64,000 bases of DNA from Nematostella vectensis (taxonomy: Eukaryota; Cnidaria; Anthozoa; Actiniaria; Edwardsiidae), in contig NC_064048.1 in the NCBI RefSeq assembly GCF_932526225.1, forward strand, positions 7,791,015 to 7,855,014, written 5' to 3'. A program made the translations under genes and the position numbers. The notes under the pieces are model-generated. The model worked only from the letters and a program-made list of their open reading frames with translations. It was not told where the DNA came from and did no database searches. Below, in pieces: positions 11,265 through 22,084 of this stretch (the first letter of the stretch is position 1; each line of letters starts with the position of its first letter).

Positions 11265-14200
11265 GTCTGTCTGTCTGTCTGTCTTAAGAAAACATGTTTT
11301 TGCAAAGTCTTGATAATCATGGTTCTTTTGTAGAGGTTTTTTGATGACAGGCAAAACAATCCTGCCCCAGGAGCCTACAACAATCCAAAGAACGCACTAG
11401 AAGTACTAAAAAGGTATGTATTACAAACAATTTTTCTTTACTTCTTTTTAAACCTCAAATAATGTACTAAAAATTTATGTATGACAAACAATTTTTATTT
11501 CCTTCTTTGAACCCCAGATAAAGTCTAGACATTAAAACTGCACTTTCTGTGAATCAAATGTTTTATCTCGCAGGGGACTATTTATCCAATTTGACTAACC
11601 TTATTTTCTGTATATTTTCCTAGAATTCAGTCATCATTTTCCCCCCTTTATGTTGTTTAAACAGTCTTCATTCCATAAATTGCTTGTAAACAGTTGCTTA
11701 GTTTTGGCAGCTTCTATGGTTATCAAGAGTATATGAAATTTGAATGTTTTAGACTTTGCCTAAGATGGTACTATTAGCCTGCATTTTAAGTAGATCTAGA
11801 GTAATGTGCATTGTTAAACAAAATTATCTCCAAACAATGCCTTATACTTATACTATAAATTAAAAGTTATCTTTTTTACTTTCAGGACCACTGGTTTGAA
11901 GCGGAGCCCTTTTGGGCAAACATCAGTGAGGTTCGAAGGAAAGCCTCACCACTCCAAGAAAACCCCAGGCCCTGGAGCCTATAACATTACAGATATGACA
12001 TCAGAACTCCTCAGAAAAGCACAGTAAGTAGATTGTTCTTTATAAAGACAAAATCAGCACCAATAACAAGTTAATAGATAATTATATTTTGAGATGTTTC
12101 TCCCCTATTTTCTCATTGATAAAGTACACATACTTTTCCTCAGGTTTCTAATACAATGAGAGTATTAAAAAAATGGCCACCATAAAGTTGGGCATCCTCC
12201 ATAAATAAAATGTCTATTCCTCAGTGGGGTTGGTTTGTTGTTGTCAACAGTGTTGTCGACCTGTTGTAGACATTATGCCTTTTTTAATGCTTTTTAAACA
12301 CACACGATCTCGTTTTTATAGCCTTGAAAGCACAAGAAAAGGTGCATTTGGTTCAACCTCGCACCGGATAGCTCCCATGACCAGACGTCATGAGGACCAT
12401 CTTCCTGGCCCCGCCCACTACCTCACTACAGCAGAAAAAAACAAAAAGGAGATCCAACTCTCATCAACCTTCCAGTCAACAACTGGTCGCCTACACACCC
12501 CTCCGGGGGTAGTTATGGTAAATGAACTACTGCAGGATCTACATATTACTGGGCTCACCCTAGTGGTCATTTCTGGGGTCAGCAGATGCATGTATTAAAA
12601 GTTATAATATATCATAGTACATGCTTCGCTTGGCGGCTAGGGGCGAATCTAACCTAATTGTCAACCCTTTCATTGAAGAAATTCTGCTTCCTATGAGGCT
12701 ATAGACTTAGGATTTCTGTTTCTTTGCAGGACGTCCCGCCTCCAGGCTCGTATGACGTCTCTAAATCCTACGACAGCACTCAGGGTATGTACGGCGGTGC
12801 CTCTATTAAACAGCCACCCTCTACAGTATGAAACGGCCAATCCCGGAAAACAGAAAACGCGAAAAATATTTTAAAATCACTTTTAAAGCAGTGTGCCTAT
12901 TGGACGTTTCTTCGAGGATGTGACTGAAAATTTTGAGTAAATGGCATGTGAAATCGGATTCTAATAGATTCTTTTCTCTCTTGTTGGTTGATGAAGTTTT
13001 CGTCTGCTGTCCGGAAGAAAACTGTTGCAATTGCTGCTTTAAGCTCCAGAATGTTGTGCTATGCTATACAGGCCTGTCATTTAGGCATACAACTGAGTGA
13101 TGAAAACCTGTTTGATATATTGCCTTGCAGGCCGTGTAATGTACCCCTACGCACAGAGCAAAAATAGAAACACCAAGAGAACAGGGGCGTTTAACTCCAC
13201 TGCGTCTCGCTTCTCAGACAAAAGAAGAGTTCCCATGGAAGAGACTGATCCAGGTAAATGCTGTCATCAACTCATAATCCAATAATAACAATTAATAATA
13301 GTATTATGAAACACTCTTTTCATTTATAAGAGCCTCTTTTGTAAGAAAGTTCAGCCTGAGATTTTGCCAAATTCTAAGAACATGCTAAGAACATGCCAAG
13401 GCTCAGAAGAAAAATATTGTTTTAATCACGCCATTATTTTATTCTATCGCTCTATGCCCAGTCACACAAAGAAATCCATTTCCATCGGCTAATTCAAGCA
13501 AGTAACTGAGAAACTTTCAATCAAATATCATTGATAACGTATCAGACTTCAATCGTGAATGGTCATTTTGAAGTTTTCTTTCAAATAAACGGTTGTATTC
13601 TCAATCATAAACAATAACAGAGGGACGTTGATCCACGCTCGTTAAGAATATTTTCTGTAAAACGCTCCAACATAAAGAATGGCCCATCCTCAACTGAAAA
13701 TTAAAAGTTCTTTTTAAAACAGTGTATTGTTGACGCATAGGATAACATGAAGAGTATAGACCCGTGTGAACTGCACTGTTGACTAGTTGCTATGCATTTT
13801 AGTAGGCCTTTTGCACTTCCGCTAGATGCGTGAATTCTTGTTTGACCCCCATTGTTTTTGTTTCAGGTCCAGGTCATTATGACGCTGTATCCTCAGGTAA
13901 ACCCGGTGGTCTGATGGTCACTCGGGACACGCGCTTCAAACCGCTCAAGAGTGATGTCCCTGGACCCGGAGCATACGAGGTAAGCGATGGTAACCAAGGT
14001 AACCGACAAGCAAGGCACTGATTCAGAAGCATAACCCAAACCTAAAGTTGCCCCTCTCCCCTTCCCATCATAGCTAGGGGTATGCACAGTTAAAATATTA
14101 TTTCCTTTATATATCCAAGAATAGGAAAATTGGACCTTGTTTTATAAAATGTTTGTTTGTATGTTTGTACACTAATTGCCCCACCCCTTGAAAAAAAATT

Positions 14201-15281
14201 GGCTGCGTTGCCCACCTAGCCTTCTAACGGTCCATCATTCTTCTTTATAACACAATAACCACCAACTTAGGGTCCTCCCTCCTTATAACACAATAACTAC
14301 CTACCCCCTCTTAGGGCTACCCCTCTTAATAAAATAATACCTACCTACCCCCAATAAGGGCTATCCCTCTTAAATGAAACAATACCCACCTACCCCCTCT
14401 AAAGGCTATCCCTCTTAATGAAACAATACCCACCTAACCCCTCTAAGGGCTATCCCTCTTAATGAAACAATACCCACCTACCCCCTTTAAGGGCTATCCC
14501 TCTTAGTGAAACAATACCTACCTACCCCCTCTAAGGGCTATCCCTCTTAAATAAAACAATACCCACCTAAATCCTTTAAGGGCTATCCCTCTTAAATGAA
14601 ACAGTACCCACCTACCCCCTTTAAGGGCTATCCCTCTTAAATGAAACAATACCCACCTACCCCCTTTAAGGGCTAGCCATCTTAGTGAAACAATACCTAC
14701 CTACCCCCTCTAAGGGCTATCCCTCTTAGTGAAACAATACCCACCTAACCCCTCTAAGGGCTAGCCCTCTTAGTGAAACAATACCTACCTACCCCCTCTA
14801 AGGGCTATCCCTCTTAAACGAAACAATACCCACCTACCCCCTTTAAGGGCTATCCCTCTTAATGAAACAATACCCACCTACCCCCTCTTCGGGCCACCTC
14901 TCTTTATAACATAATACACACCTACCCCCTCTAAGGGCTATCCCTCTTAATAACATAAACACCCACCTACCCCCTCTTCGGGCCACCTCTCTTTATAACA
15001 TAAAACACACCTACCCCCTCTAAGGGCCACCTCTCTTTATAACACAATACCCACCTACCCCCTCTTAGGGCCATCCTTCTTTATATCACAATACCCACCT
15101 ACCCCCTCTCAGGGCCATTCCTAAAATCTTTCCTTCATCTGTTTTAAAGCTCAACCCGATCCAAGCCCACACCGTTTTGAAGGGAACCTTCAACACGACC
15201 TTGAACAATCCGATCGTGCCCAACTATGAAGACATGGAGGGACGGACGCCATCCAAGCAAGCATTTTTACTAGGAATGTAG
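6063..15281 (+). CDS. STPG2: Sperm-tail PG-rich repeat protein, STPG2-like, 15 exons
   Basis: Axoneme-associated protein with many Pro-Gly-Pro repeats, predicted to work in cilia or sperm flagella. Exons: 6063-6168, 6987-7132, 7366-7497, 7880-8047, 8301-8379, 9326-9396, 9744-9782, 10136-10291, 11334-11413, 11886-12023, 12322-12517, 12730-12784, 13131-13253, 13867-13979, 15150-15281. All junctions are GT-AG and phase compatible; the total is 1734 nt, 577 residues plus TAG. About twelve STPG motifs are visible, for example VGPGTYDPP, PGPGQYDP, TPGPGAYNL, GPGPGDYNP, VPGPGKYEI, TPGPGAYNI, DPGPGHYDA and VPGPGAYE. The start MYDRAPR and the following PFSSMTGRETF resemble vertebrate STPG2, which is somewhat shorter (about 460 residues). 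Exon 5 carries KGTNFSNRTSKR, a recurring spacer type. Another STPG paralogue is possible. Confidence 0.85.
6169..10135 (+). other. STPG2 introns 1-7
   Basis: AT-rich, CpG-poor introns between small exons. A C-rich run at about 6740-6760, beside sequence reading 'gggcatagccagtggggg', resembles the 'gtagcc' family of MITE ends seen at 38560. Long C runs also occur near 7290 and 7830. The region 8600-9300 is low-complexity AT-rich with no recognisable element. Short GAT-rich microsatellites lie near 7620 and 9960-9990. Confidence 0.6.
10388..10566. mobile_element. Palindromic MITE in STPG2 intron 8
   Basis: Two arms of about 75 bases are inverted copies: the left begins AATAGGCCATTCCAGC and the right ends GGGATGGCCTATT. 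The inner parts CTCAACTACCGGCATGCAGC and GCTGCATTCTGGTAGTTGAG pair well. Only a short loop lies between, so the element could form a large hairpin in RNA. Confidence 0.8.
10615..11066 (+). mobile_element. 5'-truncated non-LTR retrotransposon, reverse transcriptase C-terminus
   Basis: Translation gives NQFYKVLNDQSAQYL in one frame, then, after one frameshift near 10690, NYHLRNIDKDLALPKPKT followed by SSFIYSGAMLWNSLSKDAK and a TAA near 10921. This LRN...LPKP(R/K)T...GAxLWNSLP pattern is the well-known C-terminal signature of CR1/L2-type non-LTR retrotransposon proteins. A short 3' tail ends in CCTGACCCTGACCTGACC, resembling the tail repeats of such elements. It is inserted in STPG2 intron 8, in the same orientation as the gene. 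Confidence 0.75.
11195..11284 (+). repeat. (TCTG)n microsatellite
   Basis: About 85 bases of nearly perfect TCTG repeats with a few TTTC and ATCT variants. It sits in STPG2 intron 8, 50 bases before exon 9. The open frame across it is only the repeat. Confidence 0.95.
12806..13045 (+). mobile_element. Diverged copy of the TTAA-flanked MITE family, STPG2 intron 12
   Basis: Aligns with 20631-20874 over most of its length, with shared segments such as 'gcgaaaaatatttt', 'ctattggacgtttctt' and 'gaggatgtgact', and the right end CCGGAAGAAAACTG...TGCTTTAAG. The left end is degraded. It fills much of the intron between exons 12 and 13. Confidence 0.65.
14230..15125 (+). repeat. Minisatellite of about 44-bp units, STPG2 intron 14
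   Basis: Roughly twenty tandem copies of a unit near CCTACCCCCTCTAAGGGCTA plus a 24-base remainder containing CCCTCTTAATGAAACAATAC. Two unit types are visible: the central GGGCTATCCCTCTTAATGAA type, and a flanking GGGCCACCTCTCTTTATAAC type at both ends and in the 14890-15120 part. The array takes up most of intron 14, just before the last exon at 15150. Confidence 0.95.
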
Positions 15282-15415
15282 CACGCATGCGAGAGGGTTT
15301 ATTAGAATGCGCATGCGTGTTAAACACGCCGCTGTACATATTGCACATACAAATGGCGCCTTGAATAGGCGAATGGAAATATGTAAAATGAACTAAATGA
15401 ACACATGAAAAGGGT

Positions 15416-15421
15416 AATAAA
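15416..15421 (+). promoter_or_regulatory. Candidate poly(A) signal for STPG2
   Basis: AATAAA, 135 bases after the STPG2 stop. It is the first canonical hexamer downstream on this strand that I saw. Confidence 0.5.
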
Positions 15422-16107
15422 TTTGGTATTAGTACACAGTAGAAGTGAAGTTGTAAAAGGAATTCATATCTGACTTGTTGGTAGCGAAATTACCCCCCCC
15501 CCCCCCCCCCCCTCCACTTCATGCCAGGCATCTGAGCCGTTGAGACGGCCGCGTTCAGTCTCTTCTCCGGGCCTTTTTCCTTGACGCGCATGCGTGGGAC
15601 CTTGTAGTCAGATGCTCATAGTGTACCGGTACCAGTCGCCTGTTGATAGAAAATAGCACACCCCACTTGCATTTTGGCATCGCACTACCTGATAGGTAAC
15701 ACAAATGATAGATAACAATGACATTGTTTGTCGCTAGTATGATTACAAATTGATTATTTATTATCGGAGAAGCATCACTTTCATGAAAAATTATTTCGCT
15801 GCCATCTGAGCCCTGTATGCCCTTACTATCTTATTTTATGTCGAAAATCTCAGACTGAACATTCTTTAAATAAAAATGTTCTTATAAAAAAGGGGCACAA
15901 TTCTAAATATCACTGATATTAGAAGCGCGCAAGAACCTAAACATAACCGATCCCATCATATTTTCTACTCAACAATTTGCTTTCAGAAGAACAATTCGAG
16001 ATCTGTAATAAAAGTTTAGCGACCCCCTGCTAACTGGTCCAGACAACTTTCGCCCACCAGCCTTACGCAAACATCTATCGGGTCCTCATTTTAAACAAAT
16101 AATTTAC

Positions 16108-16407
16108 GCTTGTCGGCCAAGACCCGGTAACCATTACTGCGAATGTATAGTCAGAGGTAAATAAAGATGCCGCCTCTCTATCGTATCCACGGCTCATCAA
16201 CCCCAATGACGCCATTACGTAGAGAAGAAAACACCAGTCAAAATAATGTATTGCAGAGCTTGTCGGCCAAGACCCGGTAACCATTACTGTAAATGTATAG
16301 TCAGAGGTAAATAAAGATGCCGCCTCTCTATCGTATCCACGGCTCATCAACCCCAATGACGCCATTACGTAGAGAAGAAAACACCAGTCAAAATAATGTA
16401 TTGCAGA
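16108..16407. repeat. Two tandem copies of a 150-bp unit, almost identical
   Basis: Copy 1 at 16108-16257 and copy 2 at 16258-16407 differ at only about two positions (ACTGCGAAT versus ACTGTAAAT). Because 150 is a multiple of three, the minus strand carries a frame that stays open through both copies (16075-16482, 135 codons). I recognise no protein family there, so I treat it as a recent tandem duplication rather than a gene. Confidence 0.9.
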
Positions 16408-16814
16408 GAAAGAATTATTTAGTGCCACACTGCCTTTACAACGAATTAACTGATAGCCTAGGAAATATGAAATTTTAGTCACTTCAATTGAGTAAACAAA
16501 ACTGCAGGGTAGTAGCTAAGTGAATATCTAAGTAACGCTATCTTTGTTATGTCACACAAAACTGAAGTCACGCTCGTTAGAGCCAGTGTCACGAAATCAA
16601 TAGATCTTTCAATTGTCTTTGGTGGTATTTCTATGGTTCCGTTTAATTTTTTAAAACATGATGCGCTAACTTTATATGCGATATTGCATATCAAACAATA
16701 ACTATCTTTCCCTCTTCTACTTTGCATAGAGCATCTTTGTATTTTTGCCGATCTCCCATGACGCTCACGTGCAACACAGACACTTCCGGTAAAACACGTG
16801 ACCAATTTTGCGTG

Positions 16815-16820
16815 TATAAA
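16815..16820 (+). promoter_or_regulatory. TATA box upstream of phnX
   Basis: TATAAA lies 134 bases before the phnX start codon. Transcription would begin about 16845, just after an ATG at 16842, leaving a leader of roughly 110 bases. The region just before it is rich in CACGTG-like motifs (near 16767 and 16795). Confidence 0.5.
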
Positions 16821-16953
16821 AACCAAACTGGTTTGACAACACATGGACTTTCAGCGCATTTTCGCACTTTTCGCTGAGATAACCAACATCAAGCAATATA
16901 TTTTTTTTCATTTGACTACCAGATCCAGCTATCAGCGCTGATTTTTAGTCAAT

Positions 16954-19900
16954 ATGTCTAAAATAACCCGATTTACTTCACTTTCTTCGAAAGTTCGCCC
17001 AATTGTAGCGGCAACTTCGACGCTACAGCGCTCGGTTAAAACACAACCAAGATTCGAAAACGATTCATCGTCCTCGTCGGGGAAAAAGTTGACTCTCGTA
17101 CCAGGTAAGACAATCATTCTCGTTAGTTAATAGTGATTACACTTGCCTCCTTTCGACCTTCTCTTCAAATATTTTCATAGAGGTCCCCATCGATAACGCG
17201 GATAAACTTAAGTTCGCGCGCTTCGCTAAACTTTTTGTTAGGAACCGTTCGCTAGCTACGGCTTATAACGCGATTTTGTTTCGCTGACTTGCTTTCAGTA
17301 AGTTAGAATTTAATTCAAATAAAGATGAAAGACATTCCAGTCCATAAAATAATAGATCCCATCGGCGATCATATTATTTCCAATTTTTTTTAAAAGATTT
17401 CAATTTTGATAGCAAGTTTTGTCTCCTAGAAACTCCGTTGAAAATGTTGCTCTTTCGCCTCTAAGTTCCGCTATATTTTTAGCGTAGAGTTGAGCGCGGG
17501 TTATGTCTTTATTTTGTATTGTTTTTGTTGTATTTAGCGCTATTTCGGTTGAGGCGATTGATACATTTTCCCATCCGTGCGCAGAACTTGTTTTATAGAC
17601 GCATTAAAGAAAGACCACCACGCTAAAGTCGTGAAAAAAAATTTCAGCGATCTGCGTCGATGATTGATGGTGTTCTTATCCTTGTCAATGGACATCGTCT
17701 ATTGGTTTGAGCACAGTGCGAGTATTTTGCGATAGTTTTGTTATATATATTTTTTGCCTTCGTGTGGAGACGCAGTTTGCTTCCTGTATGGAAAAGCGCG
17801 TGACTAAATCTGGAACGGAGCCCAAGGTAAAATATGCACAGACAAGCCGCGAGGTCAAGCATGAACAGAAGAAATTAATCGTTGATTTTTTATCATTACT
17901 ATCCGTGTATTTTGCTATAAACAGACAACATTGAACATTAATTATTGCGTTACGGTTTCGTGTTTGCTGCATGCATGCTTAATTTTCGCGCGTGCATAAA
18001 TTCGCGATTTAAAAATGTTCGCAAACTTAAAGACTCGCGAAAAATAAACGCTGTGAAGTTTCATCCGCGAAATTTAATGGATATAGAAACGTTGATGATA
18101 GAGATTATGAAGTCTCTTTTCATGACCCCTAAGGACATGTAATACTAACTTCAAATTCGCGAAATTAAATCCCCGCAAACACAATTTTTCTCCGCAAAAT
18201 TGAATAGTGTTGCGCGAATAGTGTTGAGAACATTTTGGCGAAAATTAAGACGCACGAAAATAAAGAGGAATAAGATATAACTGTGTCAGCGGTTACTCGA
18301 CGAATCCGCCACGTGACAATGTTAACGTTGACTCGTTGGCCCAGAGAAATGCGGTGAAAGAAAAAAACATTCATTTTAATTAAATTATGACATTTTATTG
18401 AAAATATCTTCTTACTCGCTTGAATTAGCAGAAATGAATGCTTTGCGTGACTCAGTCAGTGAGTGTCAGTAGTGCGCGTGAACGTAAAATGGCGGCGTGA
18501 TTGGCCTTCTTGAATTCCCAGGTGCTCTCCTAAAGAATCCCCGGTCAGAATACCGCATGGTGCGTAAATACCAAGGCAAGGTAAAAGCTTGTATATTTGA
18601 CTGGGCGGGGACTGTTGTGGACTGCGGTGTCTGTGCGCCAGCTCTGGCCTTCAGCAAGGTCTTCGAGCAGGAGGGGGTTCCTGTAACGGCTGAGGAGGCA
18701 AGGGGGCCCATGGGGACCCACAAGAAAGTGCACATCAAGCTTGTCACAGAGATGGAATCAGTGCGGAATCGCTGGTTTGATAAATTTGGTCGGTACCCTA
18801 ATGGAGAAGACATTGATAGGATGTACAAAAACTTTGTACCAACACAGCTTGCAGTAATTGGGCAGTATTCTGAGATGATCACAGGAGCTGTGGAGACTGT
18901 AGATTTTCTTAGAGATGAATTCAATTTAAAGGTAATTTTGAGTGAAAGTCTTAGCATATGGCAGGGGCTAATCTATTGTCTGGTGGCTGGAGTAGCATGA
19001 TTGTTTGGGGGTCAGAATGACAATTGCTTCATTCATGAGAAGCAACACATTTAAATGTTGACAACATTGCATCAAGGGGGGGGGTATATTATTTACAGGG
19101 TGAACCATGTATAGCCTTCCCCTTGTATTTGCTTTTCTTAGGGAGCATTTAGAAAGTATTATAGCTCAGCTTTAAAAAGATGCACAAGAAAATAGTAATT
19201 TGTTTGTCTCTTTGTCTGCAACTGGCTGTAATTTATAAAGTTTTTATCTTTTGATAAACCTTTTTGGACCCATATGGCTATTATGACTTATTTTTCTGTG
19301 CAAAAATATGCATCAGAAGAAATATGTGTAAAAGCACCTATTTTGTATTTTTCTTGCACTGAAATCAGGCATTACCCATGAATACAAAGATCCTATATCT
19401 ATATTAATATTTTCAAAACTTATAAGGAAATAATCAGTAGGGGCGTGGCTGTACTCCCAATATTTTCTTAATGTTTCTGTATCGCTCCCCCCACCAATCT
19501 TACGCGGCGTGCTTATTGCTCTGTATACACCTATTCCACAAAAGGTTTCAGTGCAAATGGCAAATGGCTTATGGGTACTAATTATTCGTAAAATTAAAGG
19601 TGTTAAATAAAGTCCAGCAATTTCAGAGCCAAGCATTGGTAACCTTTTATTGATGGATAATTGTTTTGATTTATCCATATTCTTCGAGACGCATGGTTAC
19701 TTTCGGTCGTAAGAACTGCCATTTGCCAATCGCAATTTGCGATCCGCACTGACAACCTTTATTGAAATAGGTGTATACACATATCCCTCTGCAAGTGTGT
19801 CAAAATCTTCGTCTATATTCTCAGATTGGTTCCTGTACCGGCTTCACGTCTGAGATGGTTGAAATCCTGAAGGAGAAAGCAGCCGCAAATGGTTATATCC

Positions 19901-21121
19901 CTGACTGCTATGTCGCAGCAGATGAAGTCCCTGAGGCGAGGCCACACCCTTATATGGTATGGCTGAATGCCATCCGCCTGAATGTCAACCCCATTGAGGC
20001 CATCGTGAAGGTGGATGACACCGCAGATGGTGTGAGGGAGGGAACGTCTGCAGGCTGCTGGAGTGTTGGTCTAGCCAAGACTGTAAGTTAACCAGATCAT
20101 AATGTCTTTATATCTTTAAAGCGACTAAACTATAGAAAACATTCCGGGATAAAAAAAGGCGGCTATCAATTGCGGCTTTCAAAGCTGCAATAAAAGGCAT
20201 ACAACGAATCTTCCTTCCCGAATACGTAAAAATGGCATATTTCGTCGTTTGAATGGTTCTGATGCCGAAAATATCCATTTTAAAAGTTGCTGGAAAAAAA
20301 TATATGTTCTTTTTTCCCAGGAGGGACCATTCCTTTGTCTTCCCAGCCAGCATTGGATTGGCATGTTAGCACATGAATAATTGCTCGTATAACCGATCGG
20401 GACGATTTTTTTCCCCAAGCATCCGCTCCAGCACCCCCCAAAATATTCCCATCACAACTAGTTCGACTCCACAAATTTGCCAGCAGAACCATTCGGGTCG
20501 ATTTTTTTCCCAGTAACCGAGAGTTCTAACATCTTCCCAGCCAGCAAAAAGATGTGCTGCGGAACAGATATTTTGCGGAACAAATCCATTTCGTGCCCTT
20601 GTGCAAAGCGCTTACACTACCTCCCAAAAGTTAAAGCCGCGTTGTCACCAGTTTACTTCCGGTCGATTACGTAACAATATCCGCGAAAACGCGAAAAATA
20701 TTTCAAAATATTTAAAGCAGCGTGTCTATTGGAAGTTTCTTTGAGGATGTGATTGATAATTTAAAGCGGATGGCCTGTTAAATATCTCGGATTTTAATAG
20801 ATTCTTTTGTCTTTTAACGGTCGAGGTTTCCGTCGCACCTCCGGAAGTAAACTGGTGACAATGCGGCTGTAAGCCTTGGACTTTTGAATCTATTTCACTA
20901 TAAATATTTATCTTTTATTGTTTTTCCTCTAGGGAAATTACGTAGCGCTAAATGAGGACGAGATCGCCAACTTGTCCGAAGAGGACTACGAACGAAAGCT
21001 GACAAGATCCTATGAAATGCTGTCCAATTCTGGGGCGCATTACGTCATTGACTCAATCACTGACCTCCCGCCTGTCATTGATGACATCAACCGCCGTCTC
21101 GCTTCCGGCGAAAAGCCTTGA
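16954..21121 (+). CDS. phnX: Phosphonoacetaldehyde hydrolase (phosphonatase), four exons
   Basis: HAD-superfamily phosphonatase that splits the C-P bond of phosphonoacetaldehyde to acetaldehyde and phosphate, the second step of 2-aminoethylphosphonate breakdown. Exons: 16954-17104, 18522-18931, 19825-20082, 20933-21121; all GT-AG, 1008 nt, 335 residues. Key residues: D77 in FDWAGT, where alanine replaces the usual second aspartate of HAD enzymes, a phosphonatase hallmark; K118 in PMGTHKK, the expected Schiff-base lysine; KVDDT at 249-253 as the acidic metal loop; SCTGFTSEM at 190-198. The end, [11 protein letters not shown], matches gammaproteobacterial PhnX closely. Exon 1 (50 codons) is rich in Ser, Thr, Arg and Lys with no acidic residue in the first 34, like a mitochondrial presequence; the enzyme core starts in exon 2. 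A second start at M63 would give a leaderless form. Confidence 0.93.
17105..18521 (+). other. phnX intron 1
   Basis: A 1.4-kb intron between the leader exon and the enzyme core. It is CpG-containing, with many 'cgcgaa' segments around 17960-18250, and no element or open frame of note was recognised. Donor GTAAGA at 17105 and acceptor CCCAG ending at 18521 join a codon split G|GT. Confidence 0.6.
19433..19523 (+). mobile_element. Short repeat of the 'ggggcgtggctg' family, partial
   Basis: AGGGGCGTGGCTGTACTCCC, then TATTTTCTTAATGTTTCTGT and CCAATCTTACGCGGC, recur at 59903-60025 and 63170-63328 and, reversed, at 31288-31465. It directly abuts the next MITE at 19524. Confidence 0.65.
19524..19777 (+). 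mobile_element. MITE with TATACACCTATT terminal inverted repeats, copy 1
   Basis: Starts TATACACCTATTCCACAAAA and ends in TTTATTGAAATAGGTGTATA. The second copy at 41970-42221 is in the same orientation and about 90% alike by eye. Both lie inside introns (phnX intron 2 and PKG intron 1). A TA target is likely. Confidence 0.85.
20194..20606 (+). repeat. Dispersed repeat, copy 2 (partner at 215-565)
   Basis: Same-orientation copy of the repeat at 215-565, inside phnX intron 3. It carries an extra ~60-base segment near 20500-20560 that repeats the 'cccagccagc' theme. It is followed 25 bases later by the TTAA MITE. Confidence 0.75.
20631..20874 (+). mobile_element. TTAA-flanked MITE, copy in phnX intron 3
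   Basis: Begins TTAAAGCCGCGTTGTCACCA and ends TGGTGACAATGCGGCTGTAA: inverted termini next to a TTAA-like target, as in piggyBac-type elements. An inverted copy lies at 38241-38494 and a diverged one at 12806-13045. It ends about 60 bases before the acceptor of exon 4. Confidence 0.85.
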
Positions 21122-21723
21122 ATGGTCATTGGTGTCTTCACGATGACGTGCATCCTAGTTGACGTGTCGCACGATAACGAGGCTTGCAACGGCGGGAAAA
21201 GATACTTTTTACATGCTCATTCCCGGATGTTGGAAAAAATTTAGCTTCCGTTTTACGCTTACAGCAAATCACAAGGAAAATCATTTTTATTTATTTTACC
21301 GTTTAAAAATAAGTTATTTTTATTATTGTGCGCTTAAGGTCCATATGAATAGATGCTACTAATAAGAGGTACACGTGATTTGATAATTTGTTGCTGTTGC
21401 GATATAATAATAGAGAGGGTTTGGGGAACCTCGTAACCACATTACTCTATGTAGTTTTTAATATCCTGCGAACTCTCGCCGACGTTTCCAAAAGTTAAAT
21501 TGCCTCCTGGCATCCGTCATTTAAAATTCTTGAAGTGTTTTCATCGTTCAGTACTAAACAAATCACGCCGCTTCTCTGCAATGTATTTGTTCTTGCCAGC
21601 AGTTGGAAATTGTGGACGAGAGCTCGCAGTACTATAAAAATCGCAGTAAGTTATTAGAGAAAAGGATATGACACAGACACTCTTTACACCATAAACAGAT
21701 AAGAGTACCAGTTTAATTTTTGG

Positions 21724-21856
21724 GTCATCCTCGGGGACCCAGGGCGTCGCGGAGATCGTGTACACAGGTAGCGCGCGAGAAAGATAGAGGAATTTTCTTT
21801 CTCGCGCGCTACCTGTGTGTCCGATGTCCGCGACGCCCTGGGTCCCCGAGGATGTT
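21724..21856. mobile_element. Near-perfect palindromic MITE, 'cctcggggacccaggg' ends
   Basis: Arms of about 57 bases are inverted copies: ATCCTCGGGGACCCAGGGCG at the left and CGCCCTGGGTCCCCGAGGAT at the right. The inner parts GGTAGCGCGCGAGAAAGA and TCTTTCTCGCGCGCTACC also pair, leaving a loop of about 15 bases. A relative with the same ends lies at 40190-40335. Confidence 0.9.
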
Positions 21857-22084
21857 TTGGGTATATTTTTATAGCATTAGATTATACATTATTTTATTAG
21901 ACGATTGTGTTTGTCTGCAACCATCGCTCGCATATTTTTACATTCATTAATATGTTTTGATTTTGAATTCAAGCGTTCCTTACGTTTTATTGTTCAAATG
22001 TCAATGAATAAAATTGCTTTGAAAAGAGTTTAAAAAAACCTTTTAAGTTCCCTGTTTGTTTCGGTTACAAGAGGAAGAAATATG

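Larger units (their letters stand above)
15282..16953. other. Intergenic region between STPG2 and phnX
   Basis: About 1.7 kb. It holds a C run near 15490-15512, the 150-bp tandem duplication at 16108-16407 and, at its right end, the phnX promoter with a TATA box. Minus-strand open frames here (for example 16479-16844) have no recognisable family. Confidence 0.6.

Noticed and set aside
16479..16844. 121-codon minus-strand frame next to the phnX promoter
   Set aside because: No family resemblance and it overlaps the TATA box region; probably chance.
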